NCBI GenBank assembly: GCA_963920705.1
Contig: OY987227.1
Span: 17,633,434 to 17,697,433 of the forward strand
Length of the DNA: 64,000 nt
Source: Odiellus spinosus
Taxonomy: Eukaryota; Arthropoda; Arachnida; Opiliones; Phalangiidae
Reading direction: 5' to 3'
The notes below the pieces were generated by a model. The model saw nothing but the letters and a program-made list of their open reading frames with translations. It searched no databases and was not told the origin of the DNA. Shown in pieces: positions 47,229 through 57,900 of this stretch; the stretch's first letter is position 1; each line of letters opens with the position of its first letter. The position numbers and the translations under genes are program-made.

Positions 47229-48895
47229 TCAATTTATTTCTTCATCATCTTCGTGAGATTGAAATAATCCATCGCGGGATATGCCTGATTTAAAGGCCGA
47301 TAATTCATATTCGGGCCACGATGAAAATTGATTGAATATGTGTAAAATTTCTTGAGGAGAAAGCTCTCCAAACTTTGTGAAAACAGACAATCCATTTTTA
47401 ATTAGTCTAGGTCCACAATCAGGTATCCATTTTCTGAACAAAATAATTTAAAATTTTATTTTAAACACTTGTTTTGAGAAAAAAATAATTTGTAAAAACT
47501 TACTCTAAACTGGCCACAACGAATAAATTTCTATTAACCATGTTTTGCTTGACAAAATAATATAAATCGGGTAGATATCCGTCTGGAGTGAGTTCAGTTA
47601 TATTTTCTTTTGGAACCATTTTCACGAAGCATGTTACATTTTTATCATACTATAAAAATTTATAAAAGGTTAGGTAAATTTGAAGTTAAAAATGATAGAG
47701 TAATTCAAAAATAAGAAACTTGCTTTATAAATTTCCTTCTTAGACGGAGACTTTCTTAAAAATTTCGGTTCAAAGGCAGAATTAGGCACCTTGTCTATAA
47801 GTTCAATGTCAAAAAACAATTGAAAAAGCACAGACGCTCCAGTGTAAAGTCGAAGTTTCTCCCTCGCCTTAGATATCATATACTAAATTGTAAAAAATAT
47901 TTAAAATAATAATTATAGCGACTTTGTTCTTAAGTGAGGGTGAAACCAAATTTACCAAATATTCCCTTTCTGATATGAAAAAATAAAGTTCGCACCGGCC
48001 ATGAGAGAAAATAGAATCGAAATACGGCAATTTAGCGCAAAGATATCTTAAAAACTTTGACTCCTTTGTGGGATGAATAAATCCAATTACTTTTAACAAA
48101 GGTCCTTTAAAATATACGTAATTAGACAAACAAGATTATAAGGATCTTTTAAAATAAAATATAGCACCATTATTCCAGTCTTTAAGATCTTTGGGCTCTA
48201 TAGTCGATATCATTTTAAAAGTTTTGTTGTTTCCAATTCTCAAGCTATTTGAAAAGAGTTTTGATATAAGGAAAAAATCTTCCGGAATCAATACTAGTCT
48301 ATCTTCTTGTGTTTCATTTAAAATCTGTGATAGAAATTATTTTTGACATTTTAGAAAACATTTCATAATTTTTATTAACATATATTTACAACCCACTTCA
48401 AGTTTTGGGTGAAATTGCTTTCGTTGCTCAAATAGAATCAACTTCTTAAAGTAAGGAATTTTCAATAGTTTTTGGGATAATACTCCTGGGCCTATGAGTA
48501 TTGAGTAAATGTTTGGAATAATTAATTAAGGATTTAATATTTTATTTTTGATCCGAAAAATCACCAGGATTAGCTTCCATGATTGTTGTATCGTTAGTTT
48601 CTTTGGATAGATTCATATTGGCTATGACCAGATCTATCACATACAAATATAAAAAAAGATATAAAAAATCATAGCGATGCAGGAAAATAAATATATCACC
48701 ACCTGCAACTTTTGGGTCATTTATGTGACAAGATTTAAATTCTCTCATTCGGAGGTCGTTTTGTTTTTTAACTTCATCCTTAGTCTTTTCTTCCTTTTTA
48801 GTAGAAAGTTTTTGGAAGCGAATGACGAAATGTTTCAAATCAATGCGTAAACTGTGGTAACATTGTAGACGGTGTAAAACACAAAAAGTAGTCAT
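47229..48895 (-). CDS. mtTFB2: Mitochondrial transcription factor B2 (TFB2M)
   Basis: TFB2M melts promoters with mitochondrial RNA polymerase; it descends from the KsgA/Dim1 rRNA dimethyladenosine transferases. Eight exons in phase: 48703-48895, 48565-48633, 48397-48491, 48168-48324, 47956-48104, 47724-47882, 47504-47649, 47229-47433; total 390 residues (human 396). INDPKVADLVIANM and EANPGPGVLSQKLL (about 72-96) are the SAM-binding motif I region of the family. FEQRKQFHPKLE is motif II. KLRLYTGASVLFQLFFDIEL and the C-terminal block KWIPDCGPRLI, FTKFGELSPQEI and FSSWPEYELSAF are diagnostic of TFB2M rather than TFB1M. Intron 6 uses a GC donor (AAA|GCAAGT). The first intron is 69 bases and in frame, so unspliced read-through would remain open. 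Confidence 0.93.
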
Positions 48896-49096
48896 TTTTT
48901 AAATCTTCTAGATCCCTAGTCAGTTAAAAACACAAAAGTAATAAGTAGACATATATCCTTGGGCAAAAACAAAGTAATAAGTATTTTTCTGTAGCAAGAA
49001 TGCGTAGTAATTAGTAATCTTTCATATTCTGCAGTAAAAACACAAAATTTGCAACCTTTAAAACTTTAGAAAAAAAACACTTGTGGAATATGTTTT

Positions 49097-50845
49097 TCAC
49101 CAAGTAAAAGCAGCTCGCTCGCGAAGCATTTTTACACCGTATCTTTTCCATTCTTTTTGAGAGATCCATAACTCTTGTGCAGAGTCTAGGATGGATATTA
49201 GCGAGGCTCCTTTCCAAACTGTGATTCTCGGATCCATATCCTTGGGTTTGACAACGATATCCAACTGTTCTCCCCGATAATTTAGGGGAGTCTGCACAGC
49301 CAATCTATTTCTAAGCCAGGTATGAATACCGGAAAAGTTCATGCCACCTCCAACAACAAGGAGACAAGAATACATTTTCCTTTTCAACTCATCAGAGTCG
49401 CAGCGTTCGATACTTTGTAAAACTGCTTGATCCACACCGTATAGCTGATTGCATTGAATTTCCGATTCGTAAGAGGTTAAATTTGGGGTTATATTAGGTC
49501 CTTCGGAGGTCACATCGAGATCTTCATCCATTCCACCCTGATTACAGTCTTCTCCCCCAAGCCCCATCTGAGAACCAAATTCAGAATTTTGAGGGCCTGA
49601 ATCAGACGGTTCTTTTACTCCGCGTCTTTGAGTTTGGATCAAGAAATTTTCATCATGAGGATCTTCTGGATCTCCTTCGTTTAATTTTAAAGTTGTCGTT
49701 TTTTTAAAGCCAGTAAGAGCTAAAATGTCTGGTGTAAAAAGAGCCAATGGAGCTAATAAGCAATCATCTCCGAGCATTATTGAATAGCTAATTATGGGTT
49801 TTCCCGGTTGTTTGATGGTGAAACTCCTTTCATGCTGCCCGCAAATATCCAAGTTAACGTGGCAAAATTTTTCCTTCAGTTCTCTGAGAAGTATCCCATC
49901 TGCCTGTTGTCTGGGGTCGCAACTATGATGGGGGAAACAATTTCGATTTAAAAGATGGTGAAAGAACTGTGTTAAATCACTTCCTCCGTATTCCATGCAT
50001 AGTCTAGTGTTTCGATGAGATATTCCATCTTCCACGCAAGAGACTGAGGTTTTTTGGTCACCCACGTCAATCACGACGGCGTAACTTAATCCTGCACCAA
50101 ATGTGGCACAGACTGACTCTATGTGTACGAAGCAGCCTCCAAATTTCAGATTATTCAATAACAAATTAACAAGTTCCTTAACGTGAAGTCTCTCGTATAC
50201 ATCTGGCACTACTAACACGGCCCTGTAGTGACTTAGATCTTTCAAAGGAATATCCAAATATTTTTCTATGGCGGTCTCCCAAATTTTTTCAATGTCAGCT
50301 AGCACTGCAGTGATAGATCCACCAGGCCCCTTCCTAATATTCAATTTTCCTCTTCTGATGGGCCAGTTTATATGGAATGGCTCACCCTCCATCAAATTAA
50401 GGGCCTCATCCCCAACAACGACATCTTCGTCAGGAGCCACAGAGGTAAAAGGGGGAAAGTTTGAAGCTTGATCGATTATTGGTTTTGATTTTTCATTAAA
50501 TTCGTATATTTTTTCAGGAGATCCAACATATCTAACTGTTCCGTCAGATGTTAAGCACGACGATAATAAACGTTGAGTAGACCGTAATGTTTCAGCCACC
50601 TTTTCCCAAGCTTCTCTTGTAATGTTAACTTTGGGCACCAAGTACTCGCCTACTTGAGGTTTGAAGCTGGCTTTACATCTTCGAGCAATTACGTGGGGTA
50701 TAGTGGTGGGGTAAGGATCCGAAGGACGTCCTATTCTCAAAAACATGGACCCAGGATGGATGACTACAATTGCAGTAGCTTGAATACTTTCCACAATAGG
50801 TTCAGATGGAGTTTGAAATATTTTCTTGGTTGGTATTGGAGCCAT
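49097..50845 (-). CDS. Arp8: Actin-related protein 8 (INO80 complex subunit)
   Basis: Arp8 is a nuclear actin-fold protein that, with actin and Arp4, forms the module of the INO80 remodeler that senses linker DNA. It is an intronless frame of 582 codons (human ACTR8 624). Landmarks are IVVIHPGSMFLRIGRPSDPY, PHVIARRCK, GEPFHINWPIRRGKLN, HYRAVLVVPDVYERLHVKEL, CVHIES-type nucleotide-cleft strand (GCFVHIESVCATFGAGLSYA), VIDVGDQKTSVSCVEDG, YGGSDLTQFFHHLL and the C-terminal LLVVGGGMNFSGI and KGASLIS. It carries the acidic insertion (about 395-450) typical of Arp8. The stop lies about 200 bases from the mtTFB2 start. Confidence 0.96.
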   Translation of the reverse strand: MAPIPTKKIFQTPSEPIVESIQATAIVVIHPGSMFLRIGRPSDPYPTTIPHVIARRCKASFKPQVGEYLVPKVNITREAWEKVAETLRSTQRLLSSCLTSDGTVRYVGSPEKIYEFNEKSKPIIDQASNFPPFTSVAPDEDVVVGDEALNLMEGEPFHINWPIRRGKLNIRKGPGGSITAVLADIEKIWETAIEKYLDIPLKDLSHYRAVLVVPDVYERLHVKELVNLLLNNLKFGGCFVHIESVCATFGAGLSYAVVIDVGDQKTSVSCVEDGISHRNTRLCMEYGGSDLTQFFHHLLNRNCFPHHSCDPRQQADGILLRELKEKFCHVNLDICGQHERSFTIKQPGKPIISYSIMLGDDCLLAPLALFTPDILALTGFKKTTTLKLNEGDPEDPHDENFLIQTQRRGVKEPSDSGPQNSEFGSQMGLGGEDCNQGGMDEDLDVTSEGPNITPNLTSYESEIQCNQLYGVDQAVLQSIERCDSDELKRKMYSCLLVVGGGMNFSGIHTWLRNRLAVQTPLNYRGEQLDIVVKPKDMDPRITVWKGASLISILDSAQELWISQKEWKRYGVKMLRERAAFTW

Positions 50846-51960
50846 AGTTTCCGGATAACTTTTTTATTCTATTACCATCCAATAATGCTAGCTATGATAG
50901 CTCAGTTTAGCTGCTATCCAAATCATTACCAAACATTATGACTAAGCCTTGGAGAGCGTGTTTACAATAAAATAGGTTTTTGTTTATATCTCACCTTTTA
51001 TGAAACCAAAAATGTGAAAAAATGTTTATAATACGAATAATAATAATAATAATAATATCTGATATCCCGCAAACCTTTTAACACACAAAAAAACTTTTAA
51101 AATTAAACTCATCCCACCAGCGTGACAAAACTACGTTTCCAGCAGCAGACGACAGAAAATCGAGTCCTCGGTCGCCCCCAGAAGTGCCAGAACCATAGAG
51201 GGTAGATAGGGGAGGAGTGGAAGGGGCTCTTAAAGAGTTCTCGTTTTTCATTTTTTCCACGGAACATCCGGTATATGCGCGCGTCGTTTTTTAACACCCG
51301 GTCATCATAGAGGGCTACCCTCTATGCAAGCAGTGAAGCAGACGATATTTTTTCTGCGCTGTAATTGGTTGTAACGGTTTCAAAATCAGCCAATAGTAAA
51401 ACACAGGATGTTGAGAGGAAAATTGGAAAGGCAAAATCCGAGAACTCTCAAAATGCAGAGCCAAAGCTGTCGGTTTCCACTCCTCCCCTATCTACCCTCT
51501 ATGCCAGAACTGCCCCAGGGGGCCCAGGGGGCATATTTTCCCACGTGACTAACGCTCTAACGGAAATGAAATTCAGCGTAGGTTTCAAATCGGTACGAAA
51601 CACGTGTTTTTGGCTTTTCATTAAAAAATTAATCAATTTGAAGTTTAAAATTCTCATATTTTAATACCAGTAAACGTCACATGTAATTCAAATGATTCAA
51701 AAGGTTTCAGACTTTTTCTCTCCCAGGAATTAAAAGTAAAACAAGTAGTAATTCAAAAGTAAGTTACGCTTACCTATAAAATAATTAAAGATCAAATTTG
51801 AGTTATTAGTGTGAATATAATCAGTCTTTTGAAATTTAATTAACATAATGACAATTATGGATAATCTTTGGACTGAAAACATAAATCCAGTCACGTATGG
51901 ATGAAGGGAATAGAATGATTAGTTCAAGGCGTTTGGATTTCTTTTTGGCTCGGAGTTAAT
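50846..51960. other. Intergenic region with a 29-bp perfect inverted repeat
   Basis: This lies between the Arp8 start and the SLC18B1-like stop, both on the minus strand. CATAGAGGGTAGATAGGGGA heads a 29-base repeat at 51194-51222, and its exact complement lies at 51475-51503. A smaller palindrome CATAGAGGG-CTA-CCCTCTATG sits between them at 51306-51326. Short open frames on opposite strands read through the two arms. An AAT triplet run is at about 51034-51055. Confidence 0.6.
51194..51503. repeat. 310-bp inverted repeat with 29-bp perfect arms
   Basis: The arms are identical in inverted orientation. Read in the proper frame, the minus strand at 51078-51260 and the plus strand at 51365-51664 both encode STPPLSTLY followed after a few residues by GG. 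Similarity beyond the 29 bases is weak. This may be a decayed element or an inverted duplication of a short promoter/leader. Confidence 0.6.
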
Positions 51961-54900
51961 TTAACTAACACTACGCACACTATAAGCGTGGATAAGCTTG
52001 ATTGAATCTTCTAGTGTGGTATCAGAAAACTTATCCGAGTATGTGGAATTATTGTAAGAATCTTTCAAGCAGGCGCAAAGTGGTGTAGATTCGGTAGCTT
52101 TGTAGGACTTGACCTCCTTTGCGCGGTATCTTTTCTCTTTCATATAGTATCTCAATTGCACCATCGAGCAAACAAAGGCCTATAAACGGAAAGACGTAAA
52201 ACAAATAATACAAGACTATAGGTGGAACGGCATATAAACGGAATGACGTAAAACGCGTGTTTCATACCAAAAATAGAAAAATTCCAGCATAGACTGTGCA
52301 AGATAGACGCATACCCAATCTATCGAACATAACTCCGGCTGAAACTCCCCCCACCAGATTTCTGCGTTATAGAATATCAAATTTATATCGCTTGCTACAA
52401 TTTTATATAAGATTTTCATTCATTTGAATATTCACCCTAATGGAATAGAGAAGGAAACTATGGAAGACACCAAACTATAGGTACGAAAATCATCTGGCAT
52501 ACCAGCTTCCTCTCTGTAAATACGAACAAATCCATTATATAGTTTACCAACTTATAAAAATAATATCAGGCTGAGCAATTTTCCGAGACTTTAAGGAAGT
52601 AATTATAGAGTATCTTATTAGATTGATATATAAATTTGCATGATATATTTTTAACACTATCATATTCTACTTCTTAAGGATAAATCCCTAAAATGTTTAG
52701 AGAATAGCATAAGTCTAGCATTATCTACAACTTCCCAAAACAGGCATTTCGCTTGATATCTATAACTATGAAAAGTTTGGTCAGTACTGGTATAGGACTA
52801 GTTCGCGATTTTGAATATTTTAGTGGACCCAGTGCCACGGGACGAGCAAGAAGGCAACTAAACCTTTCTTTAATTATTACAGTCTTTATAGAACAAGTTT
52901 TCTTTCTTTTAAACAATTCCCCCTTCATTGTATCAATAAAGACAAAGCTCAAAAAGCTACCTCTTGTATCAGACCCCAAATAGGTGCAATATCGCGCTCT
53001 CCCAATTTTTGTTGGTTTTTTTCTCGCAAATCGCTCTTTTGAAAAAGTAGCTTTAAAGCGACTATCGGCAATTTGTAAAGTCCCTTTATATAGCTGGCTT
53101 ACTTTCAAATTCAAATTAATATCATAGGGCCTTTAAGATATAGCTATAATTACGTTGTTAGATACAAATGATTCGATAATTTGCCCAATCCCCTTTTCTG
53201 AAAATTGAACAGGGTAAAAAAGAGAATTTTAAATTTTCTTTCCGAGAAAACAGTTGAATGGCTTTGAAATAAATTTTTATTTCTGCGCGTCTCCTTTTAA
53301 TATTGTCCTAATCCAAACTTACTTGGCAGCGCGTAAACAAGCCGAATAGGAGCATGATATCAAGGGTCCCGCTCCCAGACCCTTCAAAAGAAGGCCTAAG
53401 ATTATCATCCAAATTTCTCTGTAAACACAGTTATATTTCACGGGGTTCATTAATGGTATATCATTAATCACTCACGTTCGGAAGGGCATGTATAAAACGG
53501 GGCCAATCAGTGTAAAAGATATGACGAGAATTAGACACCCGAAGCTTTGTAATAGGAACTCCAATTTCTGCAAAATAAACTTTAGACTTTTAGTGGTCTA
53601 AACTCCAATAACGGAGAAATTAACTTTTCCCGTAATATGATAAACTCATTACGCTTTTGTCGGCGATTTTTCCTGAAAGGGGCGAACTGAGTCCGTACGA
53701 AAGGAATAAACACAAATATATCCCTCCGATTTCCATAGTTTGCAATTTAAACTATATTCGAGTGTCAAAAATCTCAATTAGCAGGATGAAATTCGGTATT
53801 GGAAACAACGTCATTCGGTATAACCATAAACTTGTAACTTATCTTCGAGGATGAGTTATTTACTTATGGTATAGCGTATGATGCGTAATATCATAAGATG
53901 AAATTTAACATTCAAGAAATATACCTGCTGGAGATGAGACGTTAATGTAATAAGAATAAAAATATCGGCGATGACGTTGAATCCCACGCAAAAAATGGTT
54001 AAAATAGTCGCCGGAAGTCTCAAAACTTCCGTGGCCAAAAATAAATAAATAAATAAATAAAATAAAATAAAATCCACACAAATATATAATTATATTTGAA
54101 TCTCACCTCGGACATACTCTCTCAACGACAAACTACTTTGGTTTACTTTGTGATTTGTTGAGGCTATGAGTGAGTTTTATTTGTAAGTATGAGAAACTGA
54201 TTCAAATTTAATATTAGTGTACTCTTTTACACTCTTCGAAGGAACCAACTAGTGGTGGAATATTTTAACGCGATCTGTACTACAAGTTAGCCCATTCCAA
54301 GGGTGTAAAGGTTTCGCGCGAGTAACAGGCAAGCGGTAAGACACCAGTTACATATTTTTCCCATGTTGTGATTAAAGGGAGTATAAATGAAATAAAAATA
54401 TCTTTTGCTAAACATCGGCGACGGAATGTTTCCTAACGTAATTTGGGTTCTTATACTCCCTTTAAACTAAAGGGACTATTTTCGAATTTTAAATATCCTT
54501 TAAAGTCGCCTTCTCTTATAGCTTAGCGGATGAGGTTGAAATAGCAGATTGTACAGTCAAAGTTAAGGGCAAATTTCCGAGCAGATCGGGCCTTTAACGA
54601 AGGAAAACTCTCATAAAATGTTTTAAATAAACTCACGGGGATCAGAATCTACGATGAATACGGCAGCTAAACTGGTACACATGATTAAGCCACCGAAAAA
54701 AATGAACGGCGTTTGATATCCACCAATCTGAAAATCATAAAATATTAGGCAATTTACAGTAATTTTCAATTTCCCCATGATTTCTGTACTACCCGATACG
54801 ATAACATTCGCACTATTTATTTATATATAAAGGGATAATATATTTAGGCTTGCATACAATTAGAAGTAATTCATCTAAAAACAAAGTGAGAAATTACCGA

Positions 54901-57900
54901 CGATGAAAATGGAGTCCCTTAATTTTATTGAGCCTGTAATGGTTCAGATGTTTGACAACAAGTCCTTAGCCTTTACCAACCTTGGGGCTGGTAAGTGGCT
55001 TGTTAATTTTGATAATGTGCTGGTTCTTCCGTAAAGAAAGACTTGCAAGTTCTATTCCATTTAAAAAACAAGTCTCACAACGTTTTTGGTTAACAAAATT
55101 TTGAAATACACTCTCATACCCATGATAGGAAAACTAGTAAAGTCAGCGCGTATGACTCTGCGAGCGCCAGAAAACCCTTTCAATATTGAAAGCCTTGATT
55201 TTTATATATTTCATGTCATATTTTTAAAAGCTATGTAATTTCCAAAATATGATTTAATAAATTACCAATGTAAAACCTCCCCCTGAACTAAAGTTCAGTC
55301 AGGGAGGTAAAAAGATTTAATTTAACTTGTTGCTAGATTTTTTATGTAGTTTATCTAATTTTAAAGCTAGCTCTACGTAAATTTTCTTGAGACTTGCCCT
55401 TTAACAAAATTCCTATTATAAACGCCAAAAAGCTGGAATGGAACGAGAATGGATTTTGGAGGGTTGTGGCCTTGGTTCAAGTCCGCGCTCAATGGCTGCC
55501 TCCCATGGCCGATAGGATCTAATAACGTACACTTTCATAATCTTTATTAAAGGGAAAATGAAGCCCGACAAGAAGTGATTTCTTTCGCGTCCATCTTAGG
55601 CCTAAAGCAAGTGCTTCTCAACTAATTGCCTGGAGACTGGTTATCGCCGATATTTCAAACTCTCTTAAGATCCGTGTTAAGACTACTTTCCGATTTGGTT
55701 AAAAATGGATTTTTTTACTAGTTAATTAGGCCTTTCTTAATAATAAGGAATTGATTATAAAAATCACTCAAGTCGCGTTCACACTAGAAATCTTTTTTTT
55801 TACCGTTTTCAAAGGGTCAAAATGGAAAATTTTGGGGTCTACTGCAAAGATTCTTCGTAAAAAAAAGGTTGAACATTCGAAACGGTTTCAAAGCCTCTAG
55901 TTTTAGCTTTATTTTCAAGCTTCAGCCACACTTTAATATCCCACCGAAGGTCACTTTTCCCTGAACAACGATGTACGATAATTAGAAAACTTTTACAGGG
56001 GGGCTTATTTTTTTACCTGTAGCAGAAGTAAATAGAGAGGAAAGTATGTATCCTAGTCTATTTTGGATGAAATTGTTTTTTCATTTGGCGCTCGTGGCGG
56101 GAAACCGCGGATGAATACCCTAAAAGTAGAACGCGGGGCTTCTACGGTAGAGTGAAGACGTCGTGATTGCAACTCGCGAGCGATTTCGCGTAGTCATCCG
56201 CCATTTCCACCAAAAGCTAAATTCCAAATTTAGAGATGCCAGCTTGTTTTGTAGGAACGTCTCCCACTATAGTTAAAGGGGGCTTACCTACTTCCGGTTG
56301 TTTAATTCCGACTATAAAAACGTTTACCGTGTACAAAAAGCTTCCCAAAGGTGGTCCAGCTATCATCCCAATAGTAACAACTGTTTCTGTTAAACCCTGT
56401 AAATAAACATAGTGATTAAAAGTACATTAGACAACGTAACATTGAACGTAAAGAGGAAGAAAAAGCTCCCGTTTTACTAGCTTGGTATAAAAATCAGTCT
56501 AAAGAAACTATCTAATTAAGCGCCCATCATGATTAGACCTTATTCACCCGGACTCAATACACCTTGAGTTATTGGGGGGCTATAAAAATTGGTCAGCACA
56601 CGGGCCCATTTTCAGTATCGCAAAAACTATTTAGTTTTTAACTATTGCCATCAGATCTACGTTCATCGCCCCTATATGCGAAACTAGTCGTCATCGCGTT
56701 TGGGAAACTACAGTCACGACTCATCTTGTTATTTCGGATTTGGTTTCTTTTTAAATTCTTTAGGTGTCTTCCAAATATATGTGGTCATGACCACAGCTAT
56801 CGAAGGGAGGCAAAGATTTTTCGCTACGCCTCTAGACTTGGTGGTAGTTAGCGATGATAGAATAATGGCGCTAAATTAATTACCACAAAGTAGCCAGGGT
56901 CGTCTGAAAATGTTTCGACTATAACCGTGAGTACGCTGGTGAAATAGGCGGCAAATCCAAATCCTTCCGCGAGTCTAATAACCACAGCCATATAGAAAAA
57001 TACATAGCCTCCGGGAGATTTCTCCAAACATCTAATAACGAATTAAGAATAAACATTTATACAGTTGATATAAAATGAAAAAATTTCAGACATTTTTAAT
57101 TTATATAAAGAGTGAAAATGTGGGATTCACTAATTAGACTCTTTTGGAGGTTAACCTACCCGAATAATACTGTAGCGCCACCGGTTAAAAATAGACCAGC
57201 TACAACAACAAATTTAGGTCCGATTTGGGCCAACTGAATAATGAAAATAGAGTAAACAATTAATTCGTGTTTCTAACTTATCTTCTCAATTAATAATTTA
57301 AGTCGGTAAAAAATGAAACTTACATATTTTCCAACTAAACAGCTTCCTACGATTTGAGCCAAACTGTAAGCGCCAAAAACCAACGAATATTTTTCAGCGC
57401 TAAGACCTTTCTTTTTCGCCTAATAAAAATTCATTAGATTAGAAAGTACCTAAAGGCATTCGCGTTTTATTTAAAAGGAAAATCTAGAATCAGAGGAAAG
57501 GCCCCAAAATCTCAAGATAAATTAGAGACCAGCCTAACAAGGACGTTAATATTAATGGCTGTTTAAATCATTTCATTGTAACTCTATAAAGAATCCATAT
57601 CATTATTTTTTCTGATAAAAGTATTTCTCAAAGTTCTTTGTTAATTTTTTCGTTTCCTAGTTCTTCCAAATGAAAAACTTACGGAATAGCATATCGATCT
57701 AATTTATTATAATTAAAACTTTAACGCATTGTCACCACCGTGGAAAGTACAATAATAATTTTTAATCCAATTTAATCGACCAATGGTAAATACACCATAT
57801 AAACCTTATTTCGCGCCAAAACAAGAGTGAAGAAAACTGACGCGGCAAGATACACATTGATAAACTTCATAGAGAAAACTATACTCATGAAAACGAGAAT

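Noticed and set aside
51365..51664. 99-codon plus-strand frame with STPPLSTLYARTAPGG
   Set aside because: No family recognised, and it covers one arm of an inverted repeat; reported only as part of that finding.
55460..55500. GGTTCAAGTCC as a possible tRNA T-loop
   Set aside because: The flanking arms do not pair into a cloverleaf and no T-run follows closely.
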